Source of the DNA: Chaenocephalus aceratus
Lineage: Eukaryota; Chordata; Actinopteri; Perciformes; Channichthyidae
NCBI GenBank assembly: GCA_023974075.1
Contig: CM043800.1
Span: forward strand, 4,099,319-4,163,318
Reading direction: 5' to 3'
Length of the DNA: 64,000 nucleotides
Under the pieces are notes generated by a model. It searched no databases. It was given only the letters and a program-made list of their open reading frames with translations, and was not told the origin of the DNA. Shown piece after piece: positions 1 to 10,811 of this stretch. Position 1 is the stretch's first letter; each line of letters begins with the position of its first letter. Made by a program: the position numbers and the translations under genes.

Positions 1-220
1 ATAAATATTCTTAACAAAATATTAAACAGTAATATCAACAGTAAATATTTTTTAAGTGATTTCTGTCTTAATAATATAATATTCAACAGTAATATGAACA
101 ATAAACATATATTTTGAGCATTTTTTAAAGTGATTTCTGTCTTAATAATATATATATATATAGCAACATTATACATACTATTCAACAGTAATATTAATAG
201 TTAACATGTACAGTATTTTT
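1..220. repeat. AT-rich tandem repeat, about three degenerate units
   Basis: Very AT-rich DNA in which a block containing 'aacagtaatat' followed by 'gtgatttctgtcttaataat' recurs at roughly 25, 90 and 180, with variable AT filler between. No coding signal is seen. Confidence 0.55.
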
Positions 221-304
221 TTTGAGTTTTGCCATTTATTCATTACACATTCAGTGTGTCTTCAGTTATAAACAGTCCTTGTCATTTCACTATGTGTGTC
301 TCTT

Positions 305-475
305 TGTGTCAAATCAAAACAAGTTTTATTTATATAGCACATTTATAAACGATTTTTGGTGGAGCCAAAGTGCTGTACATATAATAAAAATAGCCTACAG
401 TAGAGACACTTTACAGCAAATACAACAGCACAGATTGTTCAGAATATCAGTATGAGAAAAAAACGACACCCTCTG
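305..475 (-). repeat. Dispersed non-LTR-type 3' end, minus orientation
   Basis: The reverse complement of this stretch matches 52311-52465 closely, including the 'cagcactttggctccacca' block and the end 'aataaaacttg' followed by a 'atttgatttga' type tail. That layout, one fixed 3' end with a short simple tail, is typical of LINE or SINE ends. It abuts the hAT transposase fragment at about 475, so one of the two truncated the other. The family is not identified. Confidence 0.6.
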
Positions 476-1816
476 TGTATACCTGTGTATACCTGTATAC
501 CTCCTACACAGTTTATCAATCCTAGGTTTTAGGTTTGTCAGTGCCAGACGAATGTCATTGTCCACTTGCAAACGTGCTCTGTGCTTTGTTTTCAATACCT
601 TCAATGTAGAAAAGCCAGACTGGCAGAGGCATGTGGTGGCAAATGGAAGCAGGGATTTGAGAGCTCCCTCAGCCAGTGCAGGATAGTCTTTTTTGACATA
701 AAGCCAGTACTGTGGGAGTGAAACAGCTTGAAACTTCACCTTCAACTCCCATTCATTCGCCATGTGGATCTTATGTCCCAAGAGAGACTCATAGGAGTCT
801 CTCTTGGGACATAAGATCCATACTCTCACCTACTCCTGGGGCAAATGGGTTTCTTATCCAGTTTTGATTTGAGTTGTCTTCCAGGTCAGGGACATATTCT
901 TTTAAATATCCCTGCAGGTGCGCTAGGTGCGACTGGATCAGTGGTGAAATGGTGCCTGGATCCGCACCGGATGACAGAAGCGCTTGGTGAAGCTGTGGGA
1001 ACATCTCTGTCACTCCCTCCTTGAGTTTGGTCGACCACAGGGCGATTTTCTTTGTAAAAGCCTGCACTTCGTCCTGCTCAAGCAATATGTACGTCTCGCG
1101 CCCCTGCATGCTCTTATTCAGGACATTTAGATGCTGGAATATGTCCGACATGTATGCAAGTTTCCGGAGCCATGAGGCATCTGAAAAACGGCCAGCCGGT
1201 TGATGATTTTCAGAAGAGAGGAATTCACCGATCTCCCTTCGCATTTCAAAAACACGATTCAGCACCGCCCCACGGGAAAGCCAGCGCACGTTGGAATGGA
1301 GCAGTAACCCCTCAAACTTTGCGCCCATCTCGTTACAAAAAATAGCGAACAGTCGGTGTTTTAAGGGCCGAGCTTTTATGAAATTCACTACTTGTATAAC
1401 TTCCTGTAGTATCTGATGTAGTTGATCATCCATTCGTTTAGCAACAAGTGCCTCCCGATGGACCATGCAGTGTGTTGCCACTACATTTGGGGCCTTCTGC
1501 TTTATCAAAGCTGTCACTCCGCTTTTTCTGCCTGTCATAGCCGCTGCCCCATCTGAGCACACACCCACACAACGAGACCAGTCAAGTCCGTTCGAGATGA
1601 TGTACTCATCTAAAACTTGGAACATGTCTCTTCATGTGGTCCTACCTTCCAGTGCTTTGCAAAATAATATTTCCTCAACAAAGTTGTCTTCTGAAATAAA
1701 TCTGATGTATGCAAGCAATTCTGCGACATTTGCTACATCCGTGCTCTCATCCAGCTGCAGAGCGAAATATTCGCTAGCTCTCACTTGCTCCAAAAGCTGA
1801 GCAGATACGTCTTGAG
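470..1816 (-). pseudogene. ZBED/SCAND3-like hAT transposase, central and C-terminal part
   Basis: Read on the minus strand this encodes the RNase H-like core and C-terminal dimerisation region of a hAT transposase of the ZBED5/SCAND3-like type. Recognisable blocks are FALQLDESTDVAN (first catalytic Asp region), VCSDGAAAMTGRKSG (second), NVRWLSRG, and at the end CQSGFSTLKVLKTKHRARL, the hAT C-terminal signature. It joins the N-terminal part at 3152-3640 across an inserted element (1817-3151). The copy is dead: there is an in-frame TGA near 1633, and a 25-bp inverted duplication at 766-819 shifts the frame. After about 475 the frame runs into an unrelated repeat. A domesticated gene is unlikely given these breaks. 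Confidence 0.85.
766..819. repeat. Perfect 25-bp inverted duplication inside the transposase
   Basis: Positions 766-790 and 795-819 are exact reverse complements with a 4-bp spacer (atag). The related protein family runs straight through this region, so the second arm is an added inverted copy, not part of the ancestral coding sequence. Confidence 0.85.
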
Positions 1817-3151
1817 CAGTGGCGGCCGGCCCATAGGGGCGCTAGGGGCGCCGCCCCACCTCTTGCCAGATACAAAATTAAAATTAAAATTAAATACAAA
1901 AAAAATATATTTAAAAAAAATATATTTAAAAAAAATATATATTTTATATTTAAATTGTTAATGAACAAGGTAAATATCATACAATTGGTATCACAAAAAT
2001 GTATAATCTACAATACAATCTCGTTTAAAATTGTGTTACGATGTCTAAAGTTACTGATAAGTCACCTGTTTCCTGCCTGGCCTTGCCCATGGCATTAGTT
2101 TGTCATTACCGGGCAGAGCCCCCGAGCGAAACAGCAGCAACCAGCACGTTGCAAAAGTCTCAATAGTAAACTGCCGCCGAAACATAATTTCAGCCAATCA
2201 GCGCCGTCAACTATTGGTCACGTGGGCGCTCACGTTGCGCCCATGTTGCTTACGTGCATTGACGTGAGTTGTTTTTTAGACTCGTGAGTGACCAAGGTGA
2301 CGCAGTATTTGGATGAGAATGGTGTGCAGGTGGAGTCGCCGGAACCTCGGTCCGCCCAAGAGCTACTCTCCAATCCTTTTGAAAGGAGAAGTTTGGGAGA
2401 TAAATTGATACTTAAAGACCTTGGACCGGACCAACCCGATTTGTATATATCACAGCAAGCTCGTGAAAAAGACAAAACGTATCAACAAGGCTTCTCACAT
2501 GGCTAGCTGGATGCAAACAGGTAAATGCTATCTTTTGTTTCACATGCTTGCTCTTCAAACAGCCGGGGACAGATACGATCTGTTCAGAAACTAGACAAAA
2601 GTTAAACAAGTACAAACCACAGACTGTCTGTGTCATGGAGAATGCAGTCGCTGGTTTATTTACGTCTGTAGGCCGTTGTTGTGAGTGTGGACGGTCGGAA
2701 CATATATAACGTTAGCTTAGCCAAGCTCCATTCAGGAAACAAGCATTCTAAAAGGTTTTTCGCCTGCCGTCTGTCTGCAGACTTGTCAAAGCATTAATTC
2801 ATGGTTTTTACTAACCGGTATCAGTATGTTGTTACGTCGGCATCATTTAGAAACGTGTATTACAATTTAATCACGGTAAAATATGTTCATGTTGTTGTAG
2901 TTGTAGCTCCCGAGCCAGCGCGTCTTGTTTGAATGATGCGAGTAAACACAGCTGGCAGCTGCGGTGAAACTCGAGCGACTAGAGCGATGCGATAGGAGCG
3001 TTGAGAGCGAAGCGAATATTCGCATCGCGTCCGGTCTGAACGCAGCACATCACCAGAAGTCCTAATTTAAGCGGTCATTTCTCCCAAAAAAAATGTGTTT
3101 GCTCACTCTATCAATAGCCCCACCAAAAATATTTTCCACCAGCCGCCACTG
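1817..3151. mobile_element. hAT element inserted in the ZBED-like transposase
   Basis: The ends are CAGTGGCGGCCGG on the left and the inverse of CAGTGGCGGCTGG on the right. The flanks carry a perfect 8-bp direct repeat GTCTTGAG at 1809-1816 and 3152-3159. Removing the element and one repeat rejoins the interrupted transposase reading frame at a conserved GDMAQD / VSAQLLEQ junction. Termini of this type with 8-bp duplications define hAT transposons. Its only plausible coding relic is at 2288-2506 on the plus strand. At 1335 bp it is non-autonomous. Confidence 0.9.
2288..2506 (+). pseudogene. Possible N-terminal fragment of a ZMYM/TTF-type hAT transposase
   Basis: A 72-residue frame with ...RSLGDKLILKDLGPDQPDL and a YQQGFSHG end. 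The 'I..LGPDQP' block resembles the N-terminal leader of ZMYM1/TTF-domain hAT transposases, and it sits inside the hAT element at 1817-3151. No zinc finger or catalytic region follows, so it would be a truncated relic. The assignment is from memory of the family and is tentative. Confidence 0.4.
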
Positions 3152-3640
3152 GTCTTGAGCCATGTCACCAATCTGTCGGCTCACAGAATTATCCGAGAGT
3201 GGTACTGCGTTGATTTTGCTGGCAGCATCCTCACCTAGCATTTCCAGAACAATATCGATAGCTGGCAGAATTAAATCCTCTCCTACTGTGTGCGGTTTCT
3301 TTGCACAGGCGATGTGGTATGATGCTAAAAATGATGCCTTCAAGGCCCGCTCAGAGATGCCGGCTTGCTTCTTAAAAGTAGCCGATTGCATCACTTGGTG
3401 CTCTTCTTTTCTTTTACAAAAGTCTATTGATTTATTAGCTTCAGCTGGGTGCTTTTGTTTGAGATGTCGATCAAGTTTAGATGGCTTTAGACATTTAGGT
3501 ACATCACGGCCGTTCTTACTTGCCGCGGTAAAGCCAAACTTTATGTATGATGGCTCATACCTCCGAGTTTTAGACGGCCAGGTATTCCGTGGCTGTGAAT
3601 CTTTTGCAGATGGTGTTTTTCTTTTAAGATATTTGTCCAT
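3152..3640 (-). pseudogene. ZBED/SCAND3-like hAT transposase, N-terminal part
   Basis: The minus-strand frame starts at the ATG at 3640 (MDKYLKRKTPSA) and runs to the insertion point of the hAT element. It shows the degenerate BED zinc-finger region (CLKPSKLDRHLKQKHP) and the alpha-helical stretch LKASFLASYHIACAKKPHTV that precede the catalytic core in ZBED5/SCAND3-like proteins. Reading past 3152 into the inserted element gives unrelated residues. The rest of the same protein is at 470-1816. Fifteen bases upstream of the start codon another hAT end begins (3655), so the original 5' UTR is lost. Confidence 0.85.
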
Positions 3641-3654
3641 TTGATCCTTTGGCA

Positions 3655-4392
3655 CAGGGGTTCCCAACCTTTTTTCCCAAGAGCCCCCCCAAATGACTCC
3701 TGTTGGAAGTTGCGCCCCCCCCCCCCCACACACACACACGGGGGGGGGGGTGATTAACAGCGGTAATTCAAGTTTAAAAGTCTCAACATGCTACAACTAC
3801 TGTCACAAACTGGATGAATGTGAAGTATTTTGTTAAAGGAGGATGAAAGCGTAATCAAGGAGCACTATTGGAGTGACTTTGATGGTTATTGGACTCAGGA
3901 TTAATTCATTTGGATTCCCGCTGTATGAAGAAATTAAAGGACGGCGCAAGTGGAAACAATTCACAAAGGGATTAAACTGTTTAAAACACATGCTCAAAGT
4001 AAGTCGGATTTTGCCGATGTTTTTATGTGGATTCAAAAATCGTAAATAATCTACAAAATGGGGGATACCGATCTGATCGGAGCAACTGTGACAAATAATC
4101 CAATTGAAACCGGCATGGACCATGACTATGTTTTAAAAATGCGCTTATCCAGCAAAGCCTGGTTTGGACACTTAACGGGCAGAAGAAACATTTCTGTAGA
4201 AATAATTATACATTTCTGTCTTTTTCTGCCTTTATTAGCTACTAACTTGAATTTTTATTCAAATTAATTAATCAATTATTTTGTGAATGTTATTGTAATG
4301 TAGAGACAAGGCTTTTAGTGACAATCATGTATTGCCTTACAATTATATGTAAAAAAAAAAGTCTAAAGATGATATTTGGCCTCAAATCATCT
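3655..4392. mobile_element. hAT-type element, left part (family shared with 43766-45911)
   Basis: Begins with the hAT-like terminus CAGGGGTTCCCAACC. From about 3757 it matches a second copy at about 43770-44418 for some 600 bp. The right terminus, present in the second copy at 45897-45911 (inverse of the same terminus), is missing here because the gypsy LTR starts at 4393. A poly-C/(CA)n/poly-G tract lies at about 3713-3752. The longest frames are short and unrecognised, so this is a non-autonomous element. Confidence 0.75.
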
Positions 4393-5028
4393 TGTTACGA
4401 CCCTGGGTCGTTAGGTCATGTGTGTGGAACATTTTTCCCTCCTGTCTGTGTGTGTGTGTGAGCAACAGGTGGTGCCCGTTAAGCTGATTAGCTACCTTCA
4501 ACCTGCTGATTGGTCCACCTGAAGAAGAGAGGATATTTAACTGCAGCCGTGCAGTTCCTCGGTCTCTCTCCGACTAGACTTCTCCTACTCCCAACACACA
4601 TCTGCGCTGCAATGTCTGTCCTGTTACGCTGATTGCTTATTTATACCGTATGCCGGCCCTTTCTCTCGTGTTGTGAGACTGTGTAGAAAAGCTACTAAAC
4701 CTGTCTTTGTTAGACACGCTTTATTTTGCTTGGGAGTGCAAAACCCTTTCTTTTTTTTTCCTTCTGGATAATTCGTTTTCTCCTGTTTTTTGCATTAGAG
4801 TAGGTACGATTTTTGTACGTTTATTTTCCTCATTTGATAGATAAGATGTTTTGTTAAATTTTAGCTTTCTTTGTTTTTTTGTGGTTTTGCTACTCCGGTG
4901 TGTAATCATTTTGGGTATATAAATATACCAAACGCTTTCTCTGTTTTGGCGTCCGTGTTCTTGGGAGTGGTAAAAGTGGGGAGAGTGCATTTTATGCTGC
5001 GCCTAGGTTCCCCGGTATGGGCGTAACA
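4393..5028 (+). repeat. 5' LTR of the Gmr1-like gypsy element
   Basis: A 636-bp block starting TGTTACGACC and ending GGGCGTAACA, so it has TG...CA ends with matching inverted tips. It contains a TATA-like ggatatttaac near 4530. Four bases after the end is TGGGGGCTCGT, which matches the first 11 bases of the proline-tRNA primer site seen in many retroelements. The target can be read from the other hAT copy near 45858, which continues without interruption from 'aaatcatct'. No 3' LTR is found in the window. Confidence 0.85.
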
Positions 5029-5031
5029 TAA

Positions 5032-5050
5032 TTGGGGGCTCGTTCATCCG
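5032..5050 (+). promoter_or_regulatory. Primer-binding site, tRNA-Pro type
   Basis: TGGGGGCTCGT lies 4 bp after the LTR end, the standard place for a minus-strand primer site. The 11-base match is to the site used with proline tRNA; the following bases diverge. Confidence 0.65.
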
Positions 5051-5138
5051 GTCTTTCTGTTCTTGTCATCGGGTCGGGTCAAGCATGGCTATTTCCTATT
5101 ATCGTACATTCTATGTTTCTGGTTGACAGTTTGTCTGT

Positions 5139-6399
5139 TTGAAATTCACAATGGAGAGTCAATTAGAATTGTTTACTCAGGAACCTTCCATTGAGATTCT
5201 AAATAACTGCACAGTAGCAGATTTAGTGGTAATTGCACAGTTCTATGACGTGTTTGTGCCTATAAAAACAAAAAAACAGGAGTTAAAAGACCTGTTGTAT
5301 GCAAAACTAGTCGAAAAGGGTGTGTTGGAGGAGAAAGTCCACACATATGAGGTGGATAATCTCGCAGGTTTGTCCGCCCCACTCCAAGGCCTGCCTTCTC
5401 AAGCTGGGATGTCGATAGAGGAGCTACAGCTGACTCTGTGCATCAGGGAGGTAGAGCTGAGACACAAGGAGCTGGAGGTGGAAGCCATGCATATACGGGT
5501 TAAAGCTCTGGAGATAGAGCGAGGAGTCGCTCTACCTTCCAGTTCATCACCTACCCATAGACCACACACAAATCCCCATGATGACAGTTTGGATGCGAGT
5601 AGGCACATAACATTAGTCCCACCGTTCAGGGAAACAGAGGTAGACACATACTGTAATGCCTTTGAACGCATCGCTGGTATGCCACAGTGGCCTAGGAGAG
5701 TGTGGCCTCTGTTGTTACATTGCAAATTCGTTCGTAAAGCTCAGGAAGTTTGCAATGCCCTGACTGTTGAGGAGAGCCTCGATTACGAAATTGTTAAGAC
5801 CACAGTCCTTCGAGCATATTAATTAGTACCGGAGGCATACAAACAAAAATTTAGGAATGGTAAAAAGGGTCAACCAGACCTACGTGGAATTTGCGAGAGG
5901 AAAAGGTGGCCTTTTTGATCGGTGGTGTCAAGCTAGCAAAGCCACATCCAGGGAGGACATACGTGAGCTCGTTCTTTTGGAAGAGTTTAAAAATCAACTG
6001 CCTGAGAAAATTGTCACCTATCTGAATGAGCAGAAAGTTGTGTCACTTGCTGCTGCCGCGGTACTGGCAGATGAATTTGTGTTAACTCACAAAAATGTTT
6101 TTTTTCTTCCAGTTTGCCGTGATTCTGTGACAAGTGACAGAAGGGTAAAATCTCCTTCCCATGGTAGCGCCAAAGCAGCTGAGAACAGGGAGTGCTATTA
6201 CTGCCGTGAGCAAGGACACCACATCGTCGACTGCCCTAGCCTAGAAAGGAAAGAGCAGTACGCAGGTAGAAAAACGCCATCCCCTATACATTGTATTCAT
6301 ACCAAACCGCACTATGTAAAGAACGTTGCATCAAACGTGGAGGATAGCGCTATTGATCAAGCCTTTTATTTCGCAGGGTTCTGTGTCTTTGACAAGTGA
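5139..6399 (+). pseudogene. Gag of the Gmr1-like gypsy element (broken)
   Basis: Two frames together give one Gag protein. The first (5139-5822, start MKFTMESQLELF or the downstream MESQLELF) has a helical N-terminal region and a coiled-coil-like stretch rich in Glu and Leu. It stops at a TAA at 5821 and the following codons need a frame change before 5857. The second frame (5857-6399) ends in a zinc knuckle, CYYCREQGHHIVDC, of the form C-X2-C-X4-H-X4-C, which packages RNA in Gag proteins. It lies directly downstream of the LTR and primer site and runs into the protease frame. Confidence 0.8.
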
Positions 6400-6637
6400 G
6401 GAAAAACAAATTCCCATCACAATTCTGAGGGACACAGGTGCTAAGCAGTCGATTATTCGTGGTGGTGTCCTGCCGTTCTCAGCTCAGTCCTATAGTGGGA
6501 CAGATATTTTGGCTTGGGGGGTTAAACTAAGTGTTTTACGTGCGCCTTTGCATTTGGTTCAGTTGTCGTCCAAATGTATTTCTGGTGTGGTTAAGGTGGC
6601 TGTGCGTTCCCAGTTACCAATTAACGGTGTTGATCTG
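6326..6637 (+). pseudogene. Aspartic protease of the gypsy element, N-terminal part
   Basis: The frame contains ILRDTGAKQSIIRGG, the D-T-G-A catalytic motif of retroelement proteases. It continues to ...LPINGVDL and is then cut by the 10.5 kb inverted-repeat element. The protein resumes at 17131 with DLILGNDFAGKKVFPSPEVV, the usual protease C-terminal block. Confidence 0.85.
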
Positions 6638-6659
6638 TATGAGGGGCTGTGTAGGCCAA

Positions 6660-7085
<426 letters not shown>

Positions 7086-7092
7086 ACACCTC

Positions 7093-10070
7093 CAACCCAG
7101 TCTCACGGCATTTCGTGTTCACCAACACGATTTGTAATCTATTGATTCGTGTTCACCATCACGATTTGCCCCTTTTGTTCGTGTTGCACAGCACGATTTT
7201 AAAAGCAATGTATTTCTACTGGTAACGTGTTTCGTGCCTGCAGGCTGCAGCACGTCTTTTTCTCCAGTCGGGTCGAGGAAGACCGGAAGCTGTGTGGTTC
7301 ATAAAAACATGTTCTTACTCAATATCAAGCCACAGTTATTGCTTTTATTTTAAATCGTATAATTTCGGACTTTTGTTGCCGTCTGTGAGGGAAATAAATG
7401 GGGCTCAGAGCCTCAGGATACTGAAATCTGAATTTTTAAATATTTTTTTCCTTCTAATTTGTTATTCTTTTCAAAATAACACACTGTTATTTACTCACCA
7501 ATAACACACAATTATCCTTGCTTTTATTTATTGGTTTAATTCCATAATCTCGGGCTTTTTTGGTGTCCGTCAGGAACTGAATTTCAAAATAAAAATAACC
7601 GGAAACAGACGTAGGCCTATAAGGGACATTTCGAGCATCATTGCGATTGTCAACATTTCTGAGTTTAGGATGGCCAAAGACACTACACTACCCATAATCC
7701 CCAGCTATCGTTTAGGACTACAGTTCCCGTAAGGTTACGCAGAGCGTCAAACAGCTGTGTGAAATGGAACGAAACCATGCCAGACTATCCAAAACTGGAA
7801 TCGAACACCCTCCCAGAACTACACATGCTGGCTATTGTGTTTCGCAAAATGTTCTATGGGACGTCTCTACTGAACGTTTTCGTTTTTCCCACAATTAGAA
7901 GTTGCCATTATTAAACACATTGGTGTTATCAAATGTAAAACATATAATTAATAAATGGGTGAAAATCACTTGTGTCCATAATGCGCAGCATTATATTAAT
8001 GCCGTGTACCCACATGACAGCTCATTGCTACTTTATAATTCTACTCCACTACAATTCAGAGGTTAACCTGGTATTTTTACTCCACTACATTTATTTGACT
8101 TACTTTGCAGATTCTGATTAATGATGTGAAATATAAACAACCCTTAAATCAGACTTTAGTTACACCTGAGTAAAATTCAGGTAAGGTGATTGTCAAGTGC
8201 CAACAATCAGGAGAGATATTTGATAGTTGATGCTTGAGAAGACTAAACATGTATCTGCAATTGACATGAATGGAAACAAGTAATAAAGTATATTCATTAC
8301 TCGTTATTCTCTACTAATAGTTCATTAAAGACTGTATATTATGGCTATTTTGCACATCCCTTTCAAGATTTTCAAAGGTTTATTGACATATCATACACAA
8401 CTACGGTGTAGTTATGCAATGAATGAAAAACTTGGGTCACAGGTTCCTCAACAGTGCATTACAAGACATCTATCAATATGTGTGTACCTCCACCATTAAA
8501 CTGTCATATTCTGCACATTTCTTATTCTATCTACATACATAAGAGTATAATTAATGTGTATAATATCAGTTAAAATAAGTGCTTCAACATAGTTAACATT
8601 GCAGGAAAGCAATATAGCCTATTAGACGTTAATTACTTTGTCAGGCTTAATATTATATTAATGTTTAAATAAAGGTTAATTCGTTTTTCTGTTTTGCACC
8701 TCCTCCTATTAATATCTGTGTACATCCTGCACTAAACTGTTTTATTGTAGAGATCACTTATAGTATTTTCTTGTTTTTTTATATTCTATATTTCTATATT
8801 TATACTTTCCCCCTATGAAAGTATGTACTCTTAATATTGTTTTAGTCAAATATAACACATACAAACAATAATTCAATAACGTGCTTTAACCACTAGGAGG
8901 TGCACACAAGGTACACACAGCCATAATAACTTTGTATTATTAGTGTGTATGTACAACATCTGAAGATGTATAGTTTTATGCATGCTTTCACATCATTTTA
9001 CAGCATATTGCTATACTATTTCAGACTCAGTATTTACATTCTTACATTCAAAGAAAATCAGTAATATCTTTGAAAACTACAGTCCTTTTCTATCAGCTGG
9101 GCACCGTTATGGTGTAAATATAACCTATCTATGAATTAGATCAAATGTAAAACTCAGCCGAATTAGTGTTGATACTGCAAAGAGACGTATTGTGTGAAGA
9201 GAAATTGAAGATGTTGTTTAATTGTTGATATATTTATGATCCACGTCAAGTATTCAGTTTCGGCGCCATTTCTTCCAGTTTTTCCAAAGGTCTTCTCATC
9301 AGGGCTCTCTAAATAAAGAACTACGGCAGATATGTAATATGTAATGCAGCCGAACCGTGTATTGCAATGCCGTTATGTGATGACTTTCAAAGAGAAAAGC
9401 AAGAGCACTCGGAATTAAGTATTATTTTATACTTTTAAAATGTTTTCCGGATTTCATATAATATAAACACCAAATCCCAGCATGCATTGCGGCTAACACA
9501 TCCAATCAGCGAGCTTAAAACCATAGCTGAGGATCTTGGGTAATCGCTCGAAATCCCTACGTCTGTTTCCGGTTATATTTATTTTGAAATTCAGTTCCTG
9601 ACGGACGCCAAAAAAGCCCGAGATTATGGAATTAAACCAATAAATAAAAGCAAGGATAAGTGTGTTATTGGTGAGTAAATAACAGTGTGTTATTTTGAAA
9701 AGAATAACAAATTAGAAGGAAAATAAGATTTAAAAAATACAGATTTCAGTATCCTGAGGCTCTGAGCCCCATTTATTTTCCTCACAGACGACAACAAAAG
9801 TCCGAAATTATACGACTTAAAATAAAAGCAATAACTGTGGCTTGATATTGAGTAAGAACATGTTTTTATGAACCACACAGCTTCCGGTCTTCCACGACCC
9901 GACCGGAGAAAAAGACGTGCTGCAGGCGCGAAACACATTACCAGTAGAAATACATTGCTTTTAAAATCGTGCTGTGCAACACGAAAAAAAGGGGCAAATC
10001 GTGTTGGTGAACACGAATCAATAGATTACAAATTGTGTTGGTGAACACGAAATGCCGTGAGACTGGGTTG
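7093..10070. mobile_element. Foldback element with ~520-bp inverted arms
   Basis: Both ends read CAACCCAGTCTCACGG inward. The arms, 7093-7614 and about 9556-10070, are near-identical inverted copies; a frame at 7292-7504 is mirrored at 9690-9938. A 7-bp direct repeat ACACCTC (7086-7092 and 10071-10077) flanks it, although the surrounding minisatellite also contains this string, so the duplication is only supportive. The arms contain repeats of 'cgtgttcacca(a/t)cacgattt'. The superfamily is not identified. Confidence 0.75.
7615..9555. other. Loop of the foldback element, no gene seen
   Basis: About 1.9 kb of AT-rich DNA between the foldback arms. No frame longer than about 60 codons on either strand and no recognised domain. 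Short near-repeats of 'ctactccactaca' occur at about 8041 and 8090. Confidence 0.6.
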
Positions 10071-10077
10071 ACACCTC

Positions 10078-10250
10078 ACACACACACGCTACTGAAAATT
10101 AACGTCATACACACACCATTGAAATCCTCTCACATTGATTACTGAACACCTCGCACACACACTACTGAAAATTAACCTCACACACACTACTGAAAATTAA
10201 CCTCACACACATACTCCTGAAAAACATTTTACTGAAAGGTTCTCAGTAGG
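10078..10250. repeat. CA-rich minisatellite, inner block
   Basis: Units of 'cacacacacactactgaaaattaacct' type; the continuation of the block at 6660-7085 after the inserted foldback element. It is mirrored on the opposite arm at 16780-17000. Confidence 0.8.
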
Positions 10251-10269
10251 GAATGTGCATGTGTTTCAC

Positions 10270-10515
10270 CTATGTGTGTGTGAGGGGATTCTTGCTGTAA
10301 CGGAAGTCATTCTTGCTGTAACGGAAGTTATTCTAATGTAACGGAAGTCATCTGCTTGTGGTCTCTTTGCTAGCCCCGTTAGCTTCATTAGCTTCAGGCT
10401 GCTACTCGGACGTGTTTGTTGTGTTGGTGCCTGGTGGAGTATTCTTCATTGAAATATCGCACTTATCTTATGGCTCTGCGGTTCAAACAGACCGTCCATG
10501 AATGCAGTTTATTCG
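10270..10515 (+). promoter_or_regulatory. Promoter-like region and first exon of a putative captured gene
   Basis: Three copies of the ETS-type site ACGGAAGT lie between 10298 and 10350, followed by a GC-richer stretch, ATG codons at 10470 and 10498, and a strong splice donor TTCG|GTAAGTG at 10515/10516. Closely spaced ETS sites before a short first exon are common in vertebrate housekeeping promoters. A near-identical inverted copy lies at 16556-16760. Confidence 0.4.
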
Positions 10516-10811
10516 GTAAGTGAAATTCAAGCACTTTATTTCTTACTTGTTTTTTTATTCAGCTAACAAGTGAGACGAAGCTACATCTGTGCTAACGATG
10601 CTATCCGTAGCATACAAGTTCAAACATAATAGAGAAGTGTAAAACATTAAGAAGGATTATACTGTAAAACATAACCTTGGCTTCTCGGTGAGGTTGGTAA
10701 AATAAGGTCATGCTTGTACATTAGTTAGTTTGCTAGTTAGGTAACTGTATGCATTGTTATTGTTAATTTAAAATAGCTATGCTCGACGATGCAGACAGCT
10801 AGCGTCACAAT

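Noticed and set aside
470..3640. A functional domesticated ZBED5/SCAND3 gene
   Set aside because: In-frame stop, frame-shifting duplication and a 1.3 kb insertion rule out function.
7292..7504. A conserved protein shared by 7292-7504 and 9690-9938
   Set aside because: Both are the two arms of the foldback element; conservation reflects the inverted repeat, and no domain is seen.
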